DNA from: Dolichospermum flos-aquae CCAP 1403/13F
GTDB taxonomy: Bacteria; Cyanobacteriota; Cyanobacteriia; Cyanobacteriales; Nostocaceae
DNA: 64,000 nt
Assembly (NCBI RefSeq): GCF_012516395.1
Contig: NZ_CP051206.1
Coordinates: 434,001 to 498,000 of the forward strand
Direction of reading: 5' to 3'
The notes under the pieces: model-generated
Database searches by the model: none
Seen by the model: the letters and a program-made list of their open reading frames with translations, nothing else
What the model was told of the DNA's origin: nothing
Translations under genes and position numbers: made by a program
In this document: positions 56,020 through 63,939 of the stretch, in pieces
Layout: every line of letters starts with the position of its first letter
How positions within the stretch are numbered: the stretch's first letter is position 1

Positions 56020-56307
56020 ATGCCGAAAAATACTCAATTATTTAGATATCTTTCCGATACAGAACAAGAATCTGTAGTTGGTGGGCAAATATTTCCCATG
56101 TTAGGTTTATTCAGTGAAGGTAAATTATTCTTCCAAAAAACTGATTTAGAAACTGAAGGGAAAAGTGATTTAAAACTCGCCTCAGGTGACTCTAACTCAC
56201 AAACTAGCAAATATAAATTATCCCAAATTACTATGGCACTTTCTTTTACTTTTGGGTTAGTAACTATTAGTTCTAGCACTGACAAGTTAAGTAATTTGTT
56301 TTCATAA
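56020..56307 (+). CDS. Double-glycine-leader peptide, 95 residues
   Basis: Start preceded by AAGGAG. The leader is short: TQLFRYLSDTEQESVVGG, then the core QIFPMLGLFSEGKLFFQK, with a hydrophobic C-terminal segment (ITMALSFTFGLVTISSS). It lies 71 bp after the exporter on the same strand, so is probably in its operon. Its leader diverges from the LVELSxEEQQLLSGG set. Confidence 0.7.
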   Translation: MPKNTQLFRYLSDTEQESVVGGQIFPMLGLFSEGKLFFQKTDLETEGKSDLKLASGDSNSQTSKYKLSQITMALSFTFGLVTISSSTDKLSNLFS

Positions 56308-56517
56308 CATAGCCAGATTTAAATTTAAATATTTTCTTGTAGGGACAGCTTTATTTTCTGCTCTACATTTTTTTGTCTGAGTTAATAAATGACTATTGAT
56401 TTTTAAATTGGTAGTTTGGTTTATTTTTAATGATTAAAAAAGTCCAACTCCGCAGTGGGAATTAGACTATAAATTGATTAACAAAGAACTGAAAACTCGA
56501 CGAAAATCTATGGTTTA

Positions 56518-56685
56518 TTAAGGTAGACCAGTAACTCTTACATTGATAGTAGCTGGATAACTTCTACCACCGTAGCGAAACCTACCATTAGCCCTTATTG
56601 TTCCTTCTTTACCTCCAGATATAAGTTGTTGTTCCTCTGTAGATAAATCAAAAAGTAAATCAGATTGAATCGTATTAACTGACAT
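56518..56685 (-). CDS. Double-glycine-leader peptide, 55 residues, minus strand
   Basis: ATG at 56685. Leader SVNTIQSDLLFDLSTEEQQL then ISGG. The 30-residue core is KEGTIRANGRFRYGG followed by RSYPATINVRVTGLP, basic with no cysteine. The leader is close to those at 57245 and 58307, so it is very likely a substrate of the same exporter. It stands opposite to the other precursor genes. Confidence 0.75.
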   Translation of the reverse strand: MSVNTIQSDLLFDLSTEEQQLISGGKEGTIRANGRFRYGGRSYPATINVRVTGLP

Positions 56686-57244
56686 CACTCTGCCTCATTC
56701 TTAACACTGATTTAATTAGCATTAGCTGGTAAACCAGTTAACAATTCAAATATAACATTCATGCAGAAGTGTTGAATGTTAAGATTTTGAGGATTGTGTC
56801 CAAGTTGTGCATTGGTATTGGTGATACCAAATTTGATCAATTAATGACTCTATTCTCAATAGACAATGAATTTTACCTGGGTAAAACGCAAAGATTGTAA
56901 AGTTTTATTGCAGGATTCAACACTTGTGACATTCATGTATGAGAAAATCATGCTTCTAAAGTTAGATAATATATCTATTTTGCATTGTCATTATAAATAT
57001 ATAATATCAACACTTAATATAGGAATAATGTTCACGAAAAACGCATTTTTTATGGAATTAACTATAATTTAGTTCAGCTTAAAGTATGAGATGGTAATTC
57101 ATACTTTTAGTTCGTTTATTTATAACTTCAGGAGAATTTAATTCTCTCACAATAGATTTATAAATAGAAGATAGGATCGCACATAGATAATACTTTCGTT
57201 TATTTAAGTGTGTAAACTCCAACTATTTATTGAGGCTAATAATT
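56686..57244. other. Intergenic region between divergent precursor genes
   Basis: 559 bp, A/T-rich. A frame at 56866-57072 has no leader motif or family similarity and is not accepted. Promoters for both flanking precursor genes should lie here. GAGGCTAATAATTATGT precedes the next gene. Confidence 0.5.
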
Positions 57245-57430
57245 ATGTCAAATCAAGTCATTCAATCTAATTTACTTGTCGAATTATCCACCGAAGAACA
57301 GGAATTTTTATCTGGAGGAAGGAAAAAATGTTACAAGAAATGCTATTGGGTTTGTCCGAAATCTGACGATAGAGATAGAGATAGAGATGGAGGTCGTGGT
57401 GATAATGAAAATATGAGTGAGGAAGAATGA
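57245..57430 (+). CDS. Double-glycine-leader peptide with Cys/Lys core and acidic tail
   Basis: A 61-residue peptide from ATG 57245. Leader SNQVIQSNLLVELSTEEQEF then LSGG. The core begins RKKCYKKCYWVCPK (three cysteines in 11 residues, highly basic) and ends in an Asp/Arg/Glu-rich tail (DDRDRDRDGGRGDNENMSEE). The basic-acidic arrangement may mask activity before processing (inference). Confidence 0.78.
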   Translation: MSNQVIQSNLLVELSTEEQEFLSGGRKKCYKKCYWVCPKSDDRDRDRDGGRGDNENMSEEE

Positions 57431-57487
57431 TACAGCTAATCTCATCAACTCGGCAATTATTCAGTAGAGTTTAATAAATATATAGCT

Positions 57488-57520
57488 TCCTCAAAAATTG
57501 ATTATTTTTGAGGGAGTTTC
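57488..57520 (+). terminator. Terminator after the 57245 gene
   Basis: CCTCAAAAA-ttgatta-TTTTTGAGG stem followed by gagtttctt. Confidence 0.6.
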
Positions 57521-57736
57521 TTGTAACAGAGAAATATTAAATATTTATTTATAAATACTGTGATGATTTTGATGTATTTATACTTTCAATCATTAAAAAT
57601 TAATATATAAATCAAAAGATAGAAATTATGATTATTAATTTCTAACTAGGGAATCATTAAAAATATTCAGATAAAGCTTATAAAAGGATTAGAACTGAAT
57701 CATATCGATCCTATTAACTAACGGAGGCTAATAATC

Positions 57737-57946
57737 ATGTTTAATCAGAATACCAAATTTGAATTATTTGTAGAACTATCCGCAGAAGAACAACAACTTT
57801 TATCTGGGGGATGTTACCAATCACCTCCTCCTTCTTGTAAACCTAAAAAACAAAAATGTGGTTGCGACTCCCAAAAATATGATCAATATCCAGCTTCTGA
57901 AAGGGATGAGAACTATCCTGAATCGAACTCTATGCCAGGTTGTTAA
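57737..57946 (+). CDS. Double-glycine-leader peptide, cysteine-rich core
   Basis: A 69-residue peptide. Leader NQNTKFELFVELSAEEQQLL then SGG. The core is CYQSPPPSCKPKKQKCGCDS followed by an acidic/polar tail ending PGC; five cysteines. Preceded by ACGGAGGCTAATAATCATG, the shared start region. 306 bp separate it from the previous peptide gene. Confidence 0.78.
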   Translation: MFNQNTKFELFVELSAEEQQLLSGGCYQSPPPSCKPKKQKCGCDSQKYDQYPASERDENYPESNSMPGC

Positions 57947-58306
57947 TACTCTTTTTTAGTGGGTAAAGTCTATAAACTGAGCTATTCTTAATAGTCTTAG
58001 TTTTCCAACCTTGTAGTTATAGGGTGAGGAGAAATTTTCAGATAACTTGCTTGATATCAAATATCAACAGTATCTTATGCCAAAATTCGGGCGTAACTTT
58101 CTCCTCTCACCTTTTTTTACATGGCACTTTAAAATTGCCATAGCCTATCTATAGTTAGAAAATAAACTTATTTATGTGAATCAAAAGATATAAATTATAA
58201 ACTAATATTTATAACTATAGAATCATTAAATTAGTGATAAATATCTTTATAAAAGAAGCATGGTTGTCCGAAGCCTAATAGAAATTAATTGAGGTTAACA
58301 ATTATT

Positions 58307-58483
58307 ATGTCAAACCAAAATATTCCATCTCAAAATATTCCATCTCAAAATATTCCATCTGATTTAGTTGTAGAACTATCCATAGAAGAACAACAGCTTC
58401 TATCTGGTCGTGGTGGTGGCTGGGGATCCCCCCGCCGTCGCTGGGGTGGTGGTTGGGGCTGGAGACCCCGCCGTCGCTGGTAA
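58307..58483 (+). CDS. Double-glycine-type leader peptide with Gly/Arg/Trp core
   Basis: A 58-residue peptide from ATG 58307. The leader contains three tandem QNIPS units, then DLVVELSIEEQQLLSG; the cleavage site reads SGRGGG rather than SGG. The 23-residue core is GGGWGSPRRRWGG then GWGWRPRRRW, with RRRW twice and no acidic residue, a composition resembling cationic antimicrobial peptides. Followed by a strong terminator at 58524. Confidence 0.75.
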   Translation: MSNQNIPSQNIPSQNIPSDLVVELSIEEQQLLSGRGGGWGSPRRRWGGGWGWRPRRRW

Positions 58484-58523
58484 TAAGTTAGCCCAATTCA
58501 TTTAGATTTTAATACTCATATAG

Positions 58524-58563
58524 CTCATTCAAAAATAATCAGTTTTTGAGTGAGTTTTTTTAA
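58524..58563 (+). terminator. Rho-independent terminator after the W/R-rich peptide gene
   Basis: CTCATTCAAAAA-taatca-GTTTTTGAGTGAG followed by eight T. Confidence 0.8.
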
Positions 58564-58686
58564 CAGACAAAAATTAAATATATATACGTCAAACAATGGA
58601 AATTCTAATTATTAGTTTATAACCATAGAATGATTACATTGATCGAAAATACCTTTATAAACTAAGCATGGGCAAATGCTCAAGTT

Positions 58687-58905
58687 ATAGATATCTTAGC
58701 TACTCCCAGAGAAGGCGAAAAACTTAAACTTCCCTCAGCGATTGACCCGCATAAAAAGTTAGTTGCTGAGATTAAATCTGAATCCGCCTGGTATTACGAA
58801 GTTAGCAAAAATGTCCCTCAGAAGGCGTTAGCTGATTTACGCCAAGCATGGGATAGGTGTTTTAAAAAGACAGTTCCTTTTAGGAACTACGGTCAGAAAC
58901 GGTAA
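58687..58905 (+). pseudogene. TnpB N-terminal fragment, internally deleted
   Basis: Open frame without start: LKLPSAIDPHKKLVAEIKSE, SAWYYEVSKNVPQKALADLR, QAWDRCFKK, then a switch into the element's right-end sequence and a stop. It matches the N-terminal region of IS605-type TnpB. The catalytic core is gone and only the right end (58873-59048) remains. Confidence 0.7.
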
Positions 58906-59048
58906 GTTCTGCCGAGATAGCCTGTGGAGCGGACAAACCTCTTAGAAGTCATTCTAAGACCGTGATTAAACAGGAAATAAACACTAGGATTATCGCTGTC
59001 CAGATGTGTCTAGACTTTGGTAATTTTGGGTAAGTTTTATAGAACGGA
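58873..59048 (+). repeat. 176-bp inverted repeat, left arm
   Basis: Begins TTCCTTTTAGGAACTACGGT and ends TTTTATAGAACGGA. The inverse copy is at 59980-60155 with a few mismatches. Includes CTTAGAAGTCATTCTAAG, a hairpin typical of IS605 right ends. The arm overlaps the last ~20 codons of the hydrolase gene. Confidence 0.9.
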
Positions 59049-59925
59049 TAGATTGATATTGATCAATAATCCAATCCTGTAAAATAGGATTAACTAAATC
59101 AGGAGCTTCATCTTGAGGACAATGTCCCACACCTTCTAAAGGAATAAACTTTTGAACTTGGGGAAAATTGGCTAACTCTTGGCCTAAATCAATAGCTTCC
59201 CAAGGGTCAGCCGTTCCCCATAAAATAATTACCGGACAAGATAATCTAGGTAATAAGTCTTCCGGTAAAGGACCACTAGAATAAGCAGTGAACGCCAAAA
59301 ATACAGCAGCAGCCCCAGGATCTTTTGCTGGTATCATCAAAATGTCAACTAACTCATCTGTCACCGTTTCCCCGTTAGCATAAGCCTGTAAAAGAATCTT
59401 TTTAACCGTTTGTGGTTGAGCTAGGCGATTGAAAAAGAAATCACCTATTGGTTTAATCGCCAAGAAATTTTGGAGAATTGGCGTACCAAATCGCTTTAGC
59501 CAAGGTAAATTTACGCGTTTACGATCATGCAATAACCGCAAAGAACAGTTAAGCAAAGCAATTCCCAAAGCCATATCCGGGTTAATTACCGCCGCTTGCA
59601 TAGCCACAATACAACCAATAGAATTACCTACTAAAAATGCAGGTTCACCTACCACTTCCCGACAAAAATCTGCTACTTGTTGTCCCCAAGTTTCTAGGGT
59701 ATAACTAATTTTTTCCCCTGGTGTGGGTTTAGCTGAACCACCAAAGCCAATTAAATCAATCGCATAAACTCGGCAAATTGCCGCTAAGGCTGGAATGTTT
59801 TTGCGCCAATGTAACCATGACGCACCAAAACCATGAATCAAGATCACAGCAGGTCCAGTAGTACCTTGAGTTTGGTAACAAATAGAGAAATCTTGCCAAA
59901 TCCAGGTTTTTGGAGAAGTTTTCAT
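58990..59925 (-). CDS. Alpha/beta-hydrolase
   Basis: A 311-residue hydrolase. Oxyanion region ILIHGFGASWLHW, nucleophile elbow GNSIG, catalytic Asp in WGTADPWE and His in GVGHCPQDE: a full triad. It resembles cyanobacterial/plastid hydrolases of the chlorophyll-dephytylase-like type, but the substrate cannot be assigned. The last residues (SIKLTQNYQSLDTSGQR) are encoded in an inverted-repeat arm, so its C-terminus may have been altered. Confidence 0.85.
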   Translation of the reverse strand: MKTSPKTWIWQDFSICYQTQGTTGPAVILIHGFGASWLHWRKNIPALAAICRVYAIDLIGFGGSAKPTPGEKISYTLETWGQQVADFCREVVGEPAFLVGNSIGCIVAMQAAVINPDMALGIALLNCSLRLLHDRKRVNLPWLKRFGTPILQNFLAIKPIGDFFFNRLAQPQTVKKILLQAYANGETVTDELVDILMIPAKDPGAAAVFLAFTAYSSGPLPEDLLPRLSCPVIILWGTADPWEAIDLGQELANFPQVQKFIPLEGVGHCPQDEAPDLVNPILQDWIIDQYQSIRSIKLTQNYQSLDTSGQR

Positions 59926-59979
59926 GGTAAATGCAATATTAATAAATGAAAGTTTTTGCCGAGCGTCATCAGTTAAATT

Positions 59980-60155
59980 TCCGTTCTATAAAACTTACCC
60001 AAAATTACCAAAGTCTAGACACATCTGGACAGCGATAACCTTAGTGCTTATTTCCTGTTTAATCACGGTCTTAGAATGACTTCTAAGAGGTTTGTCCGCT
60101 CCACAGGCTATCTCGGTAGAACTTACCGTTTCTGACCGTAGTTCCTAAAAAGAAC
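59980..60155 (-). repeat. 176-bp inverted repeat, right arm
   Basis: Inverse of 58873-59048; contains a stray copy of the hydrolase 3' codons (cgttctataaaacttaccca) and the TnpB right end. Confidence 0.9.
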
Positions 60156-60157
60156 CG

Positions 60158-60367
60158 CTACGCTACAGGGATAAAAATATCCGCAAACCATCGGTCAATA
60201 TTCTTAGCTGCGTTGAGGTCACGATCCTCTGTATGTCCACAATCAGGACAAACATAAACGCGGCTTTTTAATGGCATTTTATGACGATGATTGCCGCAGT
60301 TAGAGCATATTTGAGAACTGGGGAAAACCCGATCCACAAGGATTAGTTCACTTGATTCGACCTTCAA
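60158..60367 (-). pseudogene. TnpB C-terminal fragment
   Basis: A 69-residue frame: VDRVFPSSQICSNCGNHRHK, MPLKSRVYVCPDCGHTEDRD, LNAAKNIDRW. This is the zinc-finger and last RuvC motif (DRDxNAAxN) of TnpB. Everything N-terminal is missing. Next to an inverted-repeat arm identical in type to that next to the TnpB N-terminal fragment. Confidence 0.85.
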
Positions 60368-60413
60368 TGTTGTGCTATGATATCTAGTATATCAGACATA
60401 TTAGGATTTGGCA

Positions 60414-60581
60414 ATGCCTCGGATTAAATTTAAACCACAAAATCAGGTAGCGTACGATAAATCACCTTTGCAATTTAAGGTTTTACCTGGAGTCAGGGAA
60501 AAAATTAAAGCCGTCCCTGACTGGCAGCAACGGTTGAGGGATTTTGTTGATCAACTTATTGAAGACTTGGACAAACAGTAA
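60414..60581 (+). CDS. Small protein divergent from TnpB remnant
   Basis: A 55-residue protein: PRIKFKPQNQVAYDKSPLQF, KVLPGVREKIKAVPDWQQRL, RDFVDQLIEDLDKQ. A short conserved type I associate with TnpB loci in cyanobacteria; possibly a regulatory partner. Its start lies 47 bp from the TnpB fragment start on the opposite strand. Confidence 0.55.
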   Translation: MPRIKFKPQNQVAYDKSPLQFKVLPGVREKIKAVPDWQQRLRDFVDQLIEDLDKQ

Positions 60582-60593
60582 TATATGGATAGT

Positions 60594-60846
60594 TATGGGT
60601 AGGAATTATCAAGCTGTTTCTACCCATAACTATATGTGGGACTCAACTCAAGATGTTACCCGCAGCTTTGGTGTAATTAGTCCACCTACAGCCTTTTTGA
60701 TAGATAGCGATGGGATTATTCGCTATCAAGGGCAAATAGATGAACACACCCAAACAGCATCAGCGCAGGGAGTGGATTATTTAAGAAATGCGATTATACT
60801 CAAAACGGTTGGGACATGGACTTTTGTAAAATCACGAAAAACCTAG
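60594..60846 (+). pseudogene. C-terminal fragment of a thioredoxin-fold (redoxin) protein
   Basis: Frame with YMWDSTQDVTRSFGVISPPT, AFLIDSDGIIRYQGQIDEHT and GVDYLRNAI, the second half of a TlpA/AhpC-TSA thioredoxin fold including the cis-Pro region (PPTAFLID). The N-terminal half with the CxxC active site is absent, replaced by the TnpB-associated DNA. Non-functional remnant. Confidence 0.7.
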
Positions 60847-61069
60847 ATTTGTAGGGGTTTAGCATTGCTAAACTCCTACCCGCTTAAATCAAATAATTAA
60901 GTTGTGTTGAGTATACTTGTTTATTGCAAGATTAGCAAATACAGCCAGCCCAAACCGAACAAATTGGAACTTTATATAAATAACAGGCAACCTAAATAGA
61001 GACAGATAGTCACTGTCCTGCTATCTTAAATTGGAGGCAATTGCAACTTTTTTGATAAAGCAGAACTTC

Positions 61070-61798
61070 ATGGGAACGAATTACCGACGGGTTTTACTTA
61101 AACTGAGCGGTGAAGCCTTAATGGGCAACTTGGGCTACGGCATTGATCCAGAAGTGGTCGAGGGAATAGCCAAGGAAATAGGAGAGGTGATAGCCACTGG
61201 TGTCCAGGTGGCCATCGTTGTTGGTGGTGGCAATATTTTTCGAGGCATTAAAGCAGCATCAGCAGGTATGGATCGGGCAACCGCTGACTATATCGGCATG
61301 ATTGCCACAGTCATGAACGCCATGACCCTGCAAGATTCCCTAGAACGGATGGGAATTCAGACAAGGGTACAAACCGCCATTGCTATGCAAGAACTAGCAG
61401 AACCATACATTCGCCGTCGTGCCATCCGTCACCTTGAAAAAGGACGGGTGGTAATTTTTGGGGCTGGTTCTGGTAATCCCTTTTTTACCACAGATACGAC
61501 TGCGGCCTTACGAGCAGCAGAAATTGAAGCAGACGTGATTTTTAAAGCTACTAAAGTAGACGGCATTTACGATGCTGACCCCAAACTCCATCCTGAGGCC
61601 AAGCGTTTTATTACTCTTACTTACGCCCACGTTTTGGCTAAAGATTTGCGAGTCATGGATAGTACCGCAATTGCTCTATGTAAAGAAAATAATCTCCCTA
61701 TTTTAGTATTTGACCTAACGGTGCGAGGTAACATCCACCGGGCAGTCATGGGAGAATCCATTGGCACTCTTGTGGGAGGTTCTTGTGAAATTAGCTGA
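61070..61798 (+). CDS. pyrH: UMP kinase
   Basis: A 242-residue UMP kinase from ATG 61070 (a longer frame from 61031 lacks conservation). [44 protein letters not shown]-type [32 protein letters not shown] are signature segments. It phosphorylates UMP to UDP as a hexamer. Overlaps frr by 14 bp. Confidence 0.96.
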   Translation: MGTNYRRVLLKLSGEALMGNLGYGIDPEVVEGIAKEIGEVIATGVQVAIVVGGGNIFRGIKAASAGMDRATADYIGMIATVMNAMTLQDSLERMGIQTRVQTAIAMQELAEPYIRRRAIRHLEKGRVVIFGAGSGNPFFTTDTTAALRAAEIEADVIFKATKVDGIYDADPKLHPEAKRFITLTYAHVLAKDLRVMDSTAIALCKENNLPILVFDLTVRGNIHRAVMGESIGTLVGGSCEIS

Positions 61799-62333
61799 AG
61801 CTGAGAGCATGATGCAAAAAACCGTTGAGTCCACTCAACGGGCTTTTAATACAATTCGTACTGGTCGCGCCAATGCGAGTTTATTGGATAAGGTACAAGT
61901 AGAGTATTACGGTACACCAACTTCCCTAAAAGCACTGACAAATATTAGCACACCAGATTCTTCAACCATCCTGATTCAGCCCTACGATAAGGGCAGCTTG
62001 AATATCATTGAAAAAGCTATCTCTTTGTCGGATGTGGGTTTAACTCCCAGTAACGACGGTAGTGTGATTCGGTTGAATATTCCCCCACTAACTAGCGATC
62101 GCCGTAAAGAATTTGTCAAACTTGCGGCTAAGTACGCAGAAGAAGGTCGTGTAGCAATTCGCAATATCCGTCGTGATGCTAACGATTCCATTCGCAAACA
62201 GGAAAAAAGTGCCGAAATCTCCGAAGATGAATCACGAGATCAACAAGACAAACTCCAAAAACTGACCAACAAGCACACAGAAAAAATCGACCACTTGCTT
62301 GTAGAAAAGGAAAAAGAGATCACCACCGTCTAA
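61785..62333 (+). CDS. frr: Ribosome recycling factor
   Basis: A 182-residue RRF from GTG 61785 (GGGAGGT 5-11 bp upstream, inside pyrH); the frame from 61761 is too long. Signature [56 protein letters not shown]. It splits post-termination ribosomes with EF-G. The pyrH-frr pairing is conserved across bacteria. Confidence 0.96.
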   Translation: MKLAEAESMMQKTVESTQRAFNTIRTGRANASLLDKVQVEYYGTPTSLKALTNISTPDSSTILIQPYDKGSLNIIEKAISLSDVGLTPSNDGSVIRLNIPPLTSDRRKEFVKLAAKYAEEGRVAIRNIRRDANDSIRKQEKSAEISEDESRDQQDKLQKLTNKHTEKIDHLLVEKEKEITTV

Positions 62334-62590
62334 AAAAGGCAAGAGGTAAAAGGCAAAAGGCAAGAGGATGATTTTTATTTCTCTTTGCCCCCGCTTTCCC
62401 TCTTCTTCTATTCTAGAAGTTAGAAGTCACCGAGTCAGGAGTTCGATAAATGTTTCAATTGTATGATTGGAATGACCAATAGTGAATGTTTTCATAATTT
62501 GTTATTATGGGGAATAACACTGAATTACAATTATTTACAGGCATTTTAACGGTTATAATGTCAAAATGCAACTATACTTTTTACACTGAA
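62334..62590. other. Intergenic region after frr
   Basis: A/T-rich, with short tandem aggcaagaggtaaaaggcaa-type repeats at 62337-62367. No gene seen. Confidence 0.5.
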
Positions 62591-62740
62591 CTAGGCAACT
62601 TGCAACGGTTTTGTAGGAAGCATTCTGGGTTCTGGTAATACTTGATTTTCTTGAGTAAGCATCTCAACAAAAGCCTCAATTACTTCCTGACCATTTCTAG
62701 CAGCTTCTTCGTAAGTTTTACCATGTGTATGAAACCTGCT
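62591..62740 (-). pseudogene. HicB antitoxin C-terminal remnant
   Basis: Minus-strand frame ending at TAG 62591-62593: HTHGKTYEEAARNGQEVIEA, FVEMLTQENQVLPEPRMLPT, KPLQVA. This is the C-terminal half of a HicB-type antitoxin, with no start of its own. It overlaps, out of frame, the end of the VapC gene. Confidence 0.75.
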
Positions 62741-62988
62741 TTTATTTGTCCATAAATTTTAGCAGTTACATCATCTACATAATAAATTCTAATATCTGTG
62801 ATAAATTGCTCAATACGAGTTAAATTTTCTTCCTTATAACTAGAATTTTCTGCCATATAAGTTAGCTCACCTACTGTGATGATAGTAGTAGCTATATCGG
62901 TTTCTCCAACTTCCTGTATATAATCCAGAACCGTCTGATTTTTCAGAAAAATTAAACTACAATGATTAGTGTCTAAAAGATACATCAC
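62680..62988 (-). pseudogene. VapC-type PIN toxin, C-terminus replaced
   Basis: N-terminal ~84 residues are a normal PIN domain (MYLLDTNHCSLIFLKNQTVL, VGETDIATTIITVGELTYMA, VDDVTAKIYGQIKAG). Beyond that the frame enters HicB-derived DNA and ends FIHMVKLTKKLLEMVRK after 102 residues. The second acidic cluster of the PIN fold is missing, so RNase activity is doubtful. Overlaps the antitoxin gene by 4 bp. Confidence 0.75.
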
Positions 62989-63257
62989 TCAAAAGGATTA
63001 ATACGATTATTAATTTTCACTTTACCTCTAGTTTCAGAGACTAACTTCAGACATTCTTCCAAGTCGTCTCCTACCCACGTACCAGCATGACGTAAAATTG
63101 AACGTCCTGAAGCTGGCTTATAGTTAGTTTTTTCTGATAAACTTGTTTCTTGTTTATATTTAATAAATTCTACAAATTCATCAATAAATTTTAAATTTTC
63201 TGGTAAAATAGTTAATAAATTTTGTTCAATTTTTTGTCTTAATTCAAGAGAGTTCAT
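62985..63257 (-). CDS. VapB-type antitoxin
   Basis: A 90-residue protein: LRQKIEQNLLTILPENLKFI, DEFVEFIKYKQETSLSE, then SGRSILRHAGTWVGDDLEEC and a C-terminal tail. A DUF2281-like VapB type found ahead of PIN toxins. It appears intact while its partner toxin is damaged. Confidence 0.75.
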   Translation of the reverse strand: MNSLELRQKIEQNLLTILPENLKFIDEFVEFIKYKQETSLSEKTNYKPASGRSILRHAGTWVGDDLEECLKLVSETRGKVKINNRINPFE

Positions 63258-63389
63258 AATTTTGACATCCTAATTACAATTAATATAATTTTTGATATTG
63301 GAATATTTTACAAGTACATCAGACTATAGATAAATAATTTTTATTTACAAAATTTATTTATACAAAATTGTAATCAGACGTTGAGAAAG

Positions 63390-63824
63390 TTATTTAAAAA
63401 TTACTTCCTCTCTAATCTCAATATCCAACGCACGTTGAACTTTCAAAATTTTTGTGAAACTAGAATTAGCATATTCATTAGCCTCATCACGTTGCACCTG
63501 TTGTTCCTTCACATTTAAAAGTTCTGCTAATTGTCCCTGAGTTAAACCACGAAAAATCCGTGCTTTAATAAGTGCTTCTGGTAATTCTTCTAAAGACTTA
63601 CATTCCAACCTATCTATTTTCCTTGCTTTGAGGTTTTCATATTCCTCTATTTGTTCTAATAGTTCTTCTATTTCACCATTAAGTGAACCTAAATATGATT
63701 GATGTCGTAACTTTTCATTTTCATTATCTTGTGGAGGTACTTTTTCTCCCAGATTTTCTACTGCTAATTGAAATTTTTTAATCTGAGCTTTAGTAATCAT
63801 ATATTGACGTTCATTTAAAATCAT
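63390..63824 (-). CDS. XRE-family helix-turn-helix regulator (antitoxin-like)
   Basis: A 144-residue protein. The N-terminal half is a charged coiled coil (QKSYLGSLNGEIEELLEQIE-type helix). The C-terminal ~65 residues form an XRE HTH (ALIKARIFRGLTQGQLAELL, NVKEQQVQRDEANEYANSSF). Resembles HigA-like antitoxins that follow a HigB toxin; the upstream minus-strand gene running off the right edge could be the partner. Confidence 0.78.
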   Translation of the reverse strand: MILNERQYMITKAQIKKFQLAVENLGEKVPPQDNENEKLRHQSYLGSLNGEIEELLEQIEEYENLKARKIDRLECKSLEELPEALIKARIFRGLTQGQLAELLNVKEQQVQRDEANEYANSSFTKILKVQRALDIEIREEVIFK

Positions 63825-63939
63825 AATTAGTGTTGAAAGAAAATAAAGGATTCTTGTAATTATTCATTATACAATAGCCTTTAGCAAAGCTAACATATTT
63901 TGAGAAAATTCTCCATGCTTTAGAGTTTAAATAAATTAC

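Noticed and set aside
56866-57072. 68-residue frame in the peptide locus
   Set aside because: No double-glycine leader, hydrophobic A/T-rich codons, no ribosome-binding site; probably chance.
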